Positions 50,586 through 58,990 of a stretch of DNA of 64,000 bases are shown in pieces. Below the pieces are notes generated by a model that was given only the letters and a program-made list of their open reading frames with translations, was not told where the DNA came from and did not search any database. The position numbers were made by a program, and so were the translations under genes. Positions within the stretch are counted from its first letter, which is position 1. Every line of letters starts with the position of its first letter. This DNA is from a virus, in IMG/VR virus record IMGVR_UViG_3300027742_000001, positions 1-64,000 of that record. One strand, written 5' to 3'.

Positions 50586-50969
50586 TTATATCTCCTCTAA
50601 TACCATTGAGATATTCTTTATGAAAGGTTTACTTCCGTCTTGTTCTACTGTAATTGGCTCTTTAAATCTTACTGCATATTGCAGAAAATCTCCAAGAAGG
50701 TCTTTATCAGTAGGGTGTGTCCAAGTAAAAGGTGTATACATTTGAACATCATTATAAAAATCCTCTAAAACACTTGCTTCTGTAAAAGTCCTTAAAGGAA
50801 AATCTAAATTAAAAGTTTTTCTTGTTTTTGTACTCCAAGGTCTAACTTTAACTGTACCATTTTGCATATCTGTTCGTATGCTATTATCTTCCCTTTCAAC
50901 ATCTAGGGAAGAGGGATAATTACAATCTTCATATGAAGGAAACTCTAAAACTGGTAATGCCATATACAC
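50586..50969 (-). CDS. Minor tail protein, lambda gpM-like
   Basis: 127 aa. Contains VLEFPSYEDCNYPSS and TVKVRPWSTKTRKTFNLDF with FTWTHPTDKD, in keeping with gpM-type tail-tip proteins that follow the tape measure. Begins 14 bases after the tape measure stop and abuts the L-like gene. Confidence 0.7.
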   Translation of the reverse strand: MYMALPVLEFPSYEDCNYPSSLDVEREDNSIRTDMQNGTVKVRPWSTKTRKTFNLDFPLRTFTEASVLEDFYNDVQMYTPFTWTHPTDKDLLGDFLQYAVRFKEPITVEQDGSKPFIKNISMVLEEI

Positions 50970-50983
50970 CCTCCTTTCTTATT

Positions 50984-53900
50984 TTAATATAAACTTCTTA
51001 TTCTTGAATCTTCGTTTTTAGCTCTTAACATAATATTAATTACTTTTTCGTATTCATCATTTTCATTATTCTTAGTAAGCTCTTCAATCATATCTGCTTC
51101 AATAGGTGTTCCCGTACTATTTTCAATATTAATTGTTGTAGGGGTATTTACAATAGTTGCTCCTGTAACACCCATTTGAGGAACTGTTCCATTTTTATTA
51201 ATATAATCAAGCATTGGTCTTGTATCAGAATTAACGGAGTCTTTTTTAGTGAAATATTCTCCTCCCATTGCAAATACATGGGAGCCACTAGCAGAGCCTA
51301 AATATAAATCATCCCTAACACCTGAACCTCCACTAAGTATTCCTCCATTAGCAAATTTCTTAGTAGATAAAAATCCTCCATTTGCTTTAGCAGTTATTGG
51401 TAATTCTCCCCCCTCACTAAATCCAAATAAACTTCCTATTCCTGAAACAGCTTGTTTAACAATTAATGTTCTAATAAGTTCTTGGTAAATAGATTTAATA
51501 ACACCTTTTGCTAGGGTTTCTAAATCCCCGAACCCCTCAGAAGTAACATCAAAGAAATCCATCATACCATTCTCTAATGATTGAAGTCCTACATTACCTA
51601 CTTGTTCAAGGGCTTCATTTAAGGTAGGAACTTCTTTAGCATAATCTGTAAAGGCTTTATTTAATCCTTGATATGCTTTCTCTTGTGCTATAATATTTTC
51701 TAAAGCTTTTGTTTGATTTTGTTGTTCTTCTTCTGATAACTTTTGAAAGTCTTTTGAAGCTCTTAAATCTCTTAAAGCTTTCTCTGAAGCTAGTTCTTCT
51801 TTCTTCTTACCAATTAATTCATCTACTCTTATTTGTTGAGTCTTTATTTTATTCTCAACTCTACCATAAGCTAAATCAATAGCATTTGCTTCTTTAGTTT
51901 GTGCTTTTTGGTATTCATTTCCTAATTTTAATAATTTAGTTATTGCTAATTGTTTTGCTTCTTCTGAAACTAACTTAGCATAGTTTTCCCCTCTAACATT
52001 TAATTCTAATAAAAGTAAATCTGAGGTTTCTCTATTAAGAGAGTTTATCTTAGCTTGTTCAACAAGTTGTGTTATCATTTTATTTGTTTTAGAATCTTGT
52101 TGTTTAAGTTGTTTTTCTGTTTCTGAGGTTTGAGCTTTTTGTTTGGTTTCTATCTTCTCTTGTGATTTTAAGATAGAATTTTGAGCTTCATTTATTCTAG
52201 TTAATTGTTCAAAGGCTTTTGTATATGCGTTAACTTGTAAATCAATATTTAAAACCTCTTGTTTTGATTTACCTTCTTTACTTTGTTGTAACTTATAAAT
52301 TTCTTCTTGAATTCTAATAGCCTCAGAAGATACATCCCCAAAGGTAGTAACTCCTGATAAATCTAATTTAATACCACTTGCTTCTAAGTCACTTTGAATT
52401 TTAGTTACAAATGTAGGTATCTCTTTTTGTATTCTATTAAGTCTATCTAAGTTTAAACCTTTTAGAATATCTAAGTCTTTACCTTTTGCTATATCAACAC
52501 TTTTGTTTATTTTAGTTATAGAAGCATTTACATTGTCTAAATCTGCTGAACTAAAAAACTTTAAAGTATTTTTAAAAGGGATAGTTTCCAAATCCCCTAA
52601 ACTACCTTTTAAAGATTTAATATTGTTTTCATAAGTTATTATTAGATTATTAATACTTTCCCATTGTTTAGAACCCTCTTTAATAGAATCACTATTTAGT
52701 AACTCTTTGTTCTTTTCAATAAGGGCTGTATAACTTTTTATCTGAGAATCAACTTGATTTTTGTTTAATGAACTTAGAATATTTGATTTATTCTTTGTTA
52801 TATCTTGATTTAAAGTATTAGTTTTTTTAAGTAATTCATTAATTTTTGAAATACTAGCATAATCATTGTCATCTTTAGCTTGAGTCTTTAATGTATATAA
52901 AGTAGTTCTTATTAAGTCTAATCTATTAGTAACTTCTTCAAATTCCTTTGTATCACCTAATCCCTTTTTGAACTTATTAAAAGAAGTTGAGGTTGTATCA
53001 ATAGCATTTGTAAGAGTACTTAATTGAACATCTTTACTAACAGCTACTCCAAAGAATTTAAACTCATCAACAGTATTATTCATAGCTCTTGCTAATTCTG
53101 TTGCTTTATCAATGAAAGGGTCAAAAACACTTTGAGCAATACCTTTAGCATTTTCTCCAAATTTAGCCCATGTCTTTCTATAATCTTCTGTAATATTTTT
53201 AGCTTTATCTAGTTCCTCAGAAGTAACATTTAAACTTTCTCTTAAGTTTACTTGTATCTCACCAGCATTATTTTGAATAGCTTGTAAAACATTCTTTGTA
53301 AGAACTTCTACTCCACTTAATGCTTCATTATAACTTTCTCTATTAAAACTTTTTATTTTCTCTAAGAATTCTAATAAGGCTTTATTACTTTCTTCTCCAC
53401 CTTGAGATATTCTTTTAGCTAAATTTGCTTGATTAACTCCAATAGTTTCAAAATACTTTTGAACAGCCCCACTATTACTACTTAAGGCTATTGTAAGTTT
53501 TCTAATTTGTGTACCTATTGTTGATGCATTAAAGGATGCATTTGATAATGCACTTGCTAAACCATTTACAGCATCAATAGTTAATCCAGTAGCTTTTGCA
53601 GAGGCTAAGGCAAAGTTGGCAAAGGTATTAATATCTTGTGTACCTAATCTAGATTTATTTGCTAAGTATGCTAATTTAGCACCTAATTCATCAACACTTG
53701 ATATAACTTGTCCAAATTGGTCTTTTCCAAATACTTGTACGAAAGAGATAATAGAACTAGCTGATTGCTCAATAGAATCCCCTGTCAATAATGCTAATTT
53801 AATAACTACCTCAGAAGCTTCTGCTACTTGTTCTAATGCTAAACCAGCTCTTGATAGTTCTAATGCAACTTTATTAATATCTCCGAGTTGTTCACCATAA

Positions 53901-54745
53901 GTTTTTCCTAGTTCAGCTAAATTACCTTCTAGTCTTTCGGCACTAGCTGAAGATATATCTAGAATAGTTTCTAATCTTTTTATTCCCGATTCATATTCTA
54001 AGGTATACTCTATACCAGCCCTCATTGATTGAGTAACTCCAGCAATAGTAGCAAATAAAGCAGTATATCCTAAACTTCTTCCTACAATTCCTTTTGCTAA
54101 TCCACTTAAAGGAATATCACTTAATTCAGCTTTTGTATCGGCTACTTGATTTTTTAATTGTTGATACTTGGCTTTTGCTGAGTCTATTGTTTTTAAATCA
54201 GATGATGTTAAGTTAACTATACCTTTTGAGCTTAGTGTTCCAATAATTTCTTGTTGTTTTCTAATCTCAGACATTTGAGAAGAAAGCTTACTTAATCCAC
54301 TACTTGAACCAATAGTTTTGTAATGACCTTGTAATGTTTGAGCTTCTCTATTTAGAGCATTAAATTTATCTTGTATTTTGCTAAGTTCAGTTGATTGTGA
54401 TTGTAATCCCGTAGTAGTTTTTAAATTAAGACTATTTACATCTTTTACATATTGTTTTATTTGAGTATATTGTTTTACACTATTTGCTAGTTGTTCGTTA
54501 TTCTTTATTGTTCCTGTTATATCACCACTTTTATACTTCGATATATCTGAACTAATTTGTTTTAGAATATTACTCTTTCTAATTAAATCTTCATAAACTC
54601 CACTTTCTTTACTTAATGAAGCTAATGTTTTCTCTGTTTCAGTAGTTAGTGAGGTTATGTTCTTTTCTAATTTAGTTAACCCACTTTGAATGTCATTAAC
54701 ATTAAGTTTTATTATGGTTTCTATTACTTGTTCTTCACTTGGCAT
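50984..54745 (-). CDS. Tape measure protein
   Basis: 1253 aa. Long helical protein that sets tail length. Helical, lysine/glutamate-rich stretches (YKSGDITGTIKNNEQLANSV) flank a central TMP core with hydrophobic segments (LAKGIVGRSLGYTALFATIA) and NASFNASTIGTQIRKL. The end has a glycine-rich region (FGFSEGGELP, ANGGFLSTK, FANGGILSGG) as in lambda gpH. By the rule of roughly 0.15 nm per residue the tail would be near 190 nm. The ATG follows TTTTAGGAGTATTTA and overlaps a 13-codon mini-ORF. Confidence 0.88.
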   Translation of the reverse strand: MPSEEQVIETIIKLNVNDIQSGLTKLEKNITSLTTETEKTLASLSKESGVYEDLIRKSNILKQISSDISKYKSGDITGTIKNNEQLANSVKQYTQIKQYVKDVNSLNLKTTTGLQSQSTELSKIQDKFNALNREAQTLQGHYKTIGSSSGLSKLSSQMSEIRKQQEIIGTLSSKGIVNLTSSDLKTIDSAKAKYQQLKNQVADTKAELSDIPLSGLAKGIVGRSLGYTALFATIAGVTQSMRAGIEYTLEYESGIKRLETILDISSASAERLEGNLAELGKTYGEQLGDINKVALELSRAGLALEQVAEASEVVIKLALLTGDSIEQSASSIISFVQVFGKDQFGQVISSVDELGAKLAYLANKSRLGTQDINTFANFALASAKATGLTIDAVNGLASALSNASFNASTIGTQIRKLTIALSSNSGAVQKYFETIGVNQANLAKRISQGGEESNKALLEFLEKIKSFNRESYNEALSGVEVLTKNVLQAIQNNAGEIQVNLRESLNVTSEELDKAKNITEDYRKTWAKFGENAKGIAQSVFDPFIDKATELARAMNNTVDEFKFFGVAVSKDVQLSTLTNAIDTTSTSFNKFKKGLGDTKEFEEVTNRLDLIRTTLYTLKTQAKDDNDYASISKINELLKKTNTLNQDITKNKSNILSSLNKNQVDSQIKSYTALIEKNKELLNSDSIKEGSKQWESINNLIITYENNIKSLKGSLGDLETIPFKNTLKFFSSADLDNVNASITKINKSVDIAKGKDLDILKGLNLDRLNRIQKEIPTFVTKIQSDLEASGIKLDLSGVTTFGDVSSEAIRIQEEIYKLQQSKEGKSKQEVLNIDLQVNAYTKAFEQLTRINEAQNSILKSQEKIETKQKAQTSETEKQLKQQDSKTNKMITQLVEQAKINSLNRETSDLLLLELNVRGENYAKLVSEEAKQLAITKLLKLGNEYQKAQTKEANAIDLAYGRVENKIKTQQIRVDELIGKKKEELASEKALRDLRASKDFQKLSEEEQQNQTKALENIIAQEKAYQGLNKAFTDYAKEVPTLNEALEQVGNVGLQSLENGMMDFFDVTSEGFGDLETLAKGVIKSIYQELIRTLIVKQAVSGIGSLFGFSEGGELPITAKANGGFLSTKKFANGGILSGGSGVRDDLYLGSASGSHVFAMGGEYFTKKDSVNSDTRPMLDYINKNGTVPQMGVTGATIVNTPTTINIENSTGTPIEADMIEELTKNNENDEYEKVINIMLRAKNEDSRIRSLY

Positions 54746-54981
54746 TAAATACTCCTAAAATATCTTTTGTATTCATATTATTAATAAAACTAAATTCTGT
54801 ATTTAACTTAATTAATAATATTACCTTAACTTGTTCCAAGAGGATTATACCTCTTGAACACCTTTTATAATAGTTTTCATATTACCACTCCATTCCACTT
54901 ATAACACCATACATAGTAATACCTCCTTTTAGTTTGAAGTAATATTATATCAAAATAAACCTTAATAATAAGTTAAATAAA
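54746..54981 (-). other. Spacer with mini-ORFs before the tape measure gene
   Basis: Reading on the - strand after the GT stop: AAAGGAGGTATTACT precedes MYGVISGMEW (ten codons, 54,896-54,928 region). Then come MKTIIKGVQEV and, finally, MNTKDILGVFNAK, which overlaps the tape measure start. A hairpin CAAGAGG-TATAAT-CCTCTTG lies between the second and third (54837-54856). Coordinates of the first two are approximate. They may regulate or couple translation of the tape measure gene. Confidence 0.4.
54837..54856 (-). other. Hairpin between tail chaperone and tape measure genes
   Basis: Perfect 7-bp stem with the 6-nt loop TATAAT on the - strand; GTT and AAC extend it past one bulged base. No T run follows, so it is more likely to modulate mRNA stability or partial read-through than to be a full terminator. 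Confidence 0.45.
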
Positions 54982-55335
54982 TTATTTATCCATTCTTTCT
55001 CTCTCAGATTTCTTTATTGCACTTTTTACTAATTTAGAAGCCACAATGAAAAAGTTAGATTGGTCTAATATTGTACCTTTATTCGGTAAATAACCCTCTG
55101 AATAATACTCATAAGATTCATAAGCTTCGTTGAGGTATTCCCAATTAATATTACTTAAAGGGCAACCCTCAAATTCATATTCATCAATAGTAAACTTCTG
55201 AGAAGGTAAATGTTTACTTCTTTTTATTGTACAATCTTTCTTTCTACAATCCCTTGCAATTTTATCCCTATCAGTACAACTTGAGCAGTCGAACTCTTTA
55301 AATTTATCATCAAATTGTACTGCTAAGGCTTTTTT
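54982..55335 (-). CDS. Tail assembly chaperone T-like extension, made by -1 frameshift
   Basis: The frame -1 to the chaperone gene is open for 115 codons from the slippery site to a TAA at 54982-54984 and has no good start of its own. It begins ALAVQFDDKFKEFDCSS, contains cysteines C-x2-C-x8-C-x4-C (CSSCTDRDKIARDCRKKDC) suggesting metal binding, and ends in KSERERMDK. Frameshifting on A-AAA-AAG (55329-55335) would give a 243-aa GT fusion. Position between tail tube and tape measure genes is where G/GT lies in siphoviruses. Confidence 0.8.
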   Translation of the reverse strand, partial: KKALAVQFDDKFKEFDCSSCTDRDKIARDCRKKDCTIKRSKHLPSQKFTIDEYEFEGCPLSNINWEYLNEAYESYEYYSEGYLPNKGTILDQSNFFIVASKLVKSAIKKSERERMDK

Positions 55336-55712
55336 AAACTTTCTATATCTTTACCTTTTAACATTGAAGTTACTCTGATAGAACTTGCTAAATCAGAAAT
55401 CCAATCTAAAGGTAATATATCCATAAATTTATCATCAATATCTTCTTCTTTAATTGTTTTAATTGAGTTATCTATTTCAATGTTTTCTACTCTAACAAGT
55501 TTTGCTTTAGACATATCATAATCAACTATTCCTTGTTCAGAAATTAATTTACCTTCTTCATTTTTAAATAACTGTGAATTATACTTTTCAAATTCCCTAT
55601 TAGATAGTGCTTTATAATAAAACTTAGTAGGTTTTTCTTCATCAATTTCCTCAGTAGGAATCCACTCGAACTCTTTCTCTAAGTCTAGTGTCACTAATTT
55701 TCTCTTTGCCAT
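55323..55712 (-). CDS. Tail assembly chaperone, G-like
   Basis: 129 aa. Acidic protein (LEKEFEWIPTEEIDEEKPTK) with helical C-terminus, expected to coat the tape measure while the tail tube assembles. It ends in SLKKP with the heptamer A-AAA-AAG in frame two codons before the stop, so a fraction of ribosomes should slip to the -1 frame and make the longer GT form. Start behind AAGGGAAAAAT. Family similarity is weak; the frameshift and gene order carry the call. Confidence 0.8.
   Translation of the reverse strand: MAKRKLVTLDLEKEFEWIPTEEIDEEKPTKFYYKALSNREFEKYNSQLFKNEEGKLISEQGIVDYDMSKAKLVRVENIEIDNSIKTIKEEDIDDKFMDILPLDWISDLASSIRVTSMLKGKDIESLKKP
55329..55335 (-). promoter_or_regulatory. -1 ribosomal frameshift site AAAAAAG
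   Basis: On the - strand the codons read TTA-AAA-AAG-CCT-TAG. A-AAA-AAG in this phase is the most efficient bacterial -1 heptamer known (as in E. coli dnaX), and the preceding T-TTA-AAA is a second, weaker heptamer. The zero-frame stop lies two codons on. Confidence 0.85.
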
Positions 55713-55729
55713 ATTTTTCCCTTTCTTTT

Positions 55730-56674
55730 TTAATTTAATTTATCTATGTTAAAAACATCTTTGTTAAATACTTCTGTATTGCCATTTGGTAAAAAACATT
55801 CTTTTCTTTTTACCTTATATTCTTTATAAAGATTTAAGTACCTTAGTTCTTCTTTGTAAGCATCTTCCCCTTTTAAGTATTTAGTAGATAGTAGTAAAAG
55901 AGGCTCATGCTCTCTAAACTCCTTAGCTCTAAATCTTTCTTTAATAGTGTTATCTTTAGTCGTTATTCCTATCTTGTAATAGTATTTCCCTTTATTTGTA
56001 AATCTGATATAATATAACCAAGTTGGTTTATCATAATAAGCTATAAATGTATTATCTGAGCTTCCCCTTTTCTCTTGTTTACATTCCTTACAAGATATAT
56101 GTCCTTTATATAAATGACTGATATGGCAGTCAAATATTGTATTATGCTCTAAACATTTTACACTATGTCTTCTTAATATTCTATCATGTTTTAATACTTC
56201 AAATTTATTAGGAAAAATAGAATCTACTTTATTTTGATAATATTCAAGGTCTTTTATTTGTTTATCTGAAGCATTTTTAGAGGCACACTCTTTACAAGTA
56301 TGCTTACCTTGTAATACTTCATAAGCGATTTGTTCAAACCATTTATTATGAATATTACATTTTAAGGTTACTTTATCATCTATTGTTTTATAGACTACTT
56401 TAGATAAATCTAATTTGTCACCCCATACCTCTTTAACTTTTTCTAAAAATCCTTTAGTAGTATGTTTATGTATCCTACCTTCACATTGAGGACACTTATT
56501 ACTTCTTTTATAGTTACCAAGTGTTCTATAAAACACATGATTACAATTTTTACAAGTAAATTTTATATTACTTTTAGCATTTTTATAATCTTTTTCATCA
56601 AAATAGAACTTACCATTTACAAGTTGAATCAATAACTTCTTAGTTTGTTCTACAGTTCTTTTCTTTTTTATCAT
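55730..56674 (-). CDS. GIY-YIG homing endonuclease with zinc-ribbon repeats
   Basis: 314 aa. Three zinc-ribbon-like repeats (ending NKCPQC, HTCKEC, ISCKEC) precede a GIY-YIG-type nuclease domain: TWLYYIRF, YYYKIGITTKDNTIKER and a later glutamate region EDAYKEELRY. It has the same architecture as the + strand protein at 20852 with one repeat fewer. It interrupts the conserved tail tube-to-chaperone order. Upstream, next to its AAAGG ribosome-binding site, is a complex RNA structure that may hold its expression down. Free-standing, no intron seen. Confidence 0.78.
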   Translation of the reverse strand: MIKKKRTVEQTKKLLIQLVNGKFYFDEKDYKNAKSNIKFTCKNCNHVFYRTLGNYKRSNKCPQCEGRIHKHTTKGFLEKVKEVWGDKLDLSKVVYKTIDDKVTLKCNIHNKWFEQIAYEVLQGKHTCKECASKNASDKQIKDLEYYQNKVDSIFPNKFEVLKHDRILRRHSVKCLEHNTIFDCHISHLYKGHISCKECKQEKRGSSDNTFIAYYDKPTWLYYIRFTNKGKYYYKIGITTKDNTIKERFRAKEFREHEPLLLLSTKYLKGEDAYKEELRYLNLYKEYKVKRKECFLPNGNTEVFNKDVFNIDKLN

Positions 56675-56689
56675 CCATTAGCCTTTCTT

Positions 56690-56778
56690 ACTAAGTGTCA
56701 GCTTAGTTTATTAATTTAAAGTAAGACCTCCTCTGACACAAAGTAGGCTATACTTTAGGAGGTCTTACTTTAAATTAA
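56690..56778 (-). promoter_or_regulatory. Structured leader with kissing-loop potential
   Basis: A perfect 22-bp inverted repeat (56711-56732 with 56757-56778) encloses a second stem, 56740-56745 with 56751-56756, leaving a 7-nt bulge at 56733-56739. A short hairpin 56690-56695 with 56702-56707 has the 6-nt loop 56696-56701. That loop and the base before it (56695-56701, GTGTCAG on +) are complementary to the bulge (CTGACAC). So two hairpins can join by loop-bulge pairing just ahead of the endonuclease gene. TATAAT at 56782-56787 on the - strand could start transcription at the long stem. Confidence 0.6.
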
Positions 56779-56804
56779 TCTATTATATCTAAAGAGAAAG
56801 AACC

Positions 56805-56822
56805 TAGAAGAATTAACTTCTA
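56805..56822 (-). terminator. Hairpin at the end of the tail tube gene
   Basis: On the - strand TAGAAG-TTAATT-CTTCTA; the first three bases are the stop codon of the tail tube gene. The same loop and GAAG/CTTC stem recur at the end of the capsid gene. No T run; probably ends or protects the mRNA of an abundant product. Confidence 0.5.
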
Positions 56823-58016
56823 AGCCTTTTTACTTGCTAAATACATAGCATTTCCACTTGAATCATTATTTGCCATAAATGTTAAATTTTGAGCAACTAC
56901 ACCCTCTGAGTCTGCTCTTTCAACAGAGGTTCTTGAAATATCTGCAAAGTACATAACAGCAGTATCACCATTACCATTTATCATTTCAATAAATAAAGTA
57001 GCACTTGCATTTTGTTTGAATTTAATTAGCTCTTGTAAATTTTCTAAATCTTTAGAGAAAGAGATTTCAACAGACTTAGATGTAACTAATTTTTGATAAA
57101 TACCAGTTGTATTAATACTTTCTCTATCTGCTACTGTGTTATTAATTGCAATAGAAACATCTCTTACTTGTGTAACTGTACTATCAAGACTAAATAAGAT
57201 ATTCTTTACAATAAATACATTATTAGCATCTCCACAAGTTAAGTTAGGTGGAGTAGGTTGCGATTGAGTATTAATAAATGTTTGTGTTCCATTTGCACTT
57301 GAAGAAGTAGTTAATAATTCACCTTGTGATAGGTTAAAAGTTAATGAATCAAAAACAATACCTCCAAAGTCAAGTACGGAGTCTGTATCCCCACCTTCAT
57401 ACTGTCTTACAGCTAAAGGAGCAACATCTTCTCCTAACTTTTGTAATCTATATAAATCATAAGAACCTGTTCCAGTAGTTACTTCAGTAACACTTGTTCC
57501 AGCAGTTACATTAGCCCCTTTTTCGATATAAGTTCCCATAGCATTTTTTATAACTAAATGAGGGTTTAATTTCCCAGCTTCTGTACCAGTTATAGGCAAT
57601 ACTGCAAGTTCAGCATCAATAGTACCACTATTTCCCTCTTGCCCCGATAAATTTTTACAAGCAACAAGGGATGGACTGAGATTATTTCTCTCTAATGACT
57701 CAATAGACATATTTAAACCTGAAGTTGTTTGAATAAGAACTGCATCAGCATCAACCCAAGCAGAACCAATATCAGCCCATCTATTTGTATCACTAAAATC
57801 TTCTGCTGTTAGGTCAACTCCTGTTTCATCTGCTGTACCTAAGAATCTATAAAGACTCCCACCATCACTAACAATAGTAGCAAGTGTACCTTCAGTTCTA
57901 GCTAATAAATCTGCTGAAATCTCTGTTGAAGCATAATCAGCTGTGCTAGCTTTTGCTTGACCAACAGTAGTTTCTTCACCTATTAGAACAACCGTCTGTT
58001 TAATTAATTTTGCCAT
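56820..58016 (-). CDS. Major tail tube protein
   Basis: 398 aa, strand-rich. N-terminus IKQTVVLIGEETTVGQAKAS, then NMSIESLERNNLSPS, and a C-terminal region with SVEISFSKDLENLQELIKF, typical of siphovirus tube proteins that carry a decoration domain (the length exceeds the usual 150-250 aa). Between tail terminator and tail chaperone, as expected. An alternative is a tube protein fused to an extra surface domain in residues 20-110. Confidence 0.75.
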   Translation of the reverse strand: MAKLIKQTVVLIGEETTVGQAKASTADYASTEISADLLARTEGTLATIVSDGGSLYRFLGTADETGVDLTAEDFSDTNRWADIGSAWVDADAVLIQTTSGLNMSIESLERNNLSPSLVACKNLSGQEGNSGTIDAELAVLPITGTEAGKLNPHLVIKNAMGTYIEKGANVTAGTSVTEVTTGTGSYDLYRLQKLGEDVAPLAVRQYEGGDTDSVLDFGGIVFDSLTFNLSQGELLTTSSSANGTQTFINTQSQPTPPNLTCGDANNVFIVKNILFSLDSTVTQVRDVSIAINNTVADRESINTTGIYQKLVTSKSVEISFSKDLENLQELIKFKQNASATLFIEMINGNGDTAVMYFADISRTSVERADSEGVVAQNLTFMANNDSSGNAMYLASKKA

Positions 58017-58057
58017 TAATTTTTCCTTTTAATTTAATTTTAACCCTATTTTTTGTT

Positions 58058-58483
58058 TTAAACATTACTTCTCCACTTCATTAGAAAAGCAAGTTCTCCC
58101 TCTTTTTTTGGATAACTTGTATCACTATCCCATTCACTTCCGATAAAATCTCTATCTAAAATAATCTTCCAAAGAGGATTATCACTTAAAATAGCTTTTT
58201 CAACTTTATCTTGATAATCTAAAAATTCTAACTCATCTTTCATATCAAGAAATATTAAAACTCTTATAACCATAACCCTATCATATTCACAACCAACATC
58301 AGTTCCCATATTACCATTTAATTCAGCACTTGTACCTTCAATCTTTAAATAACAACTTGGAAAAGTATCTTCTTGTGTAAGTGATTTCTTATTACCTATA
58401 TCTACTTTTTTAAATATTTTAGAATACTCTAATATAGATTTTATCTCATTAGCAATATCCCTTGTAGGTATTGTTCTACTCAT
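58058..58483 (-). CDS. Tail terminator-like protein
   Basis: 141 aa. IPTRDIANEIKSILEYSK at the start and an alternating strand/helix layout (YDRVMVIRVLIFLDM) fit tail terminators (lambda gpU type), which cap the tail tube and join it to the head. The call is mainly from gene order: after the gp10-like gene, before the tube gene. Confidence 0.6.
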   Translation of the reverse strand: MSRTIPTRDIANEIKSILEYSKIFKKVDIGNKKSLTQEDTFPSCYLKIEGTSAELNGNMGTDVGCEYDRVMVIRVLIFLDMKDELEFLDYQDKVEKAILSDNPLWKIILDRDFIGSEWDSDTSYPKKEGELAFLMKWRSNV

Positions 58484-58496
58484 ATTTTCCCTTTAA

Positions 58497-58982
58497 TTAA
58501 TATCTTCTAAGTATTTGGTTAACACTAATGTAATATTGGTGTTTAAATATACTTTGTAGTCTTTCAAAATATCCGTTCCACTTACTTAACTTATTACTAT
58601 TTTGAAGTATCTCTGCATAGTTATATCTTTTACCTTTATATACTTTATAAACAGTATTTCCATTCTTACCACCATCTAACATATTTGTAGAAGTATGAGT
58701 GTAAGTAACTGTATTACCTTTTGTTATAAATTTAGCTTCACTAAATGATTCCATTTTAAGGTCTATTAAATTATTTAATAAGTTACCAGTTCTTTTATGT
58801 GGATAAGTAGTAATGCCATCATTTATATTAGTATTACTTAATCTTCTCTTTTGTTCATTAATAAGTTTACTTTTAAGATTATTAATTGAGTTAACTATAT
58901 TTTTAACTTTTACTTTAAAAACTTTTACCGAAGTATCTTGAATACGTTTTTTTAATTGAGTAAATCCCGTAACCTTTGCCAT
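58497..58982 (-). CDS. HK97 gp10-like head-tail/tail completion protein
   Basis: 161 aa, strongly basic. The helical start GFTQLKKRIQ...KVKNIVNSINN, then a central YPHKRTGNLLNNL, is the arrangement of gp10-like proteins (LAP.RTGxL motif). Probably at the head-tail junction. ATG overlaps nothing; eight bases separate it from the adaptor gene. Confidence 0.68.
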   Translation of the reverse strand: MAKVTGFTQLKKRIQDTSVKVFKVKVKNIVNSINNLKSKLINEQKRRLSNTNINDGITTYPHKRTGNLLNNLIDLKMESFSEAKFITKGNTVTYTHTSTNMLDGGKNGNTVYKVYKGKRYNYAEILQNSNKLSKWNGYFERLQSIFKHQYYISVNQILRRY

Positions 58983-58990
58983 GTTAAATC

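Noticed and set aside
53616-53900. 94-codon + strand frame opposite the tape measure gene
   Set aside because: Antisense shadow; the opposite strand encodes a well-supported long protein.
56690-56778. Group I intron next to the endonuclease gene
   Set aside because: The structure lacks the paired core elements I would expect and the flanking tail genes are both intact, so a free-standing endonuclease with a structured leader fits better.
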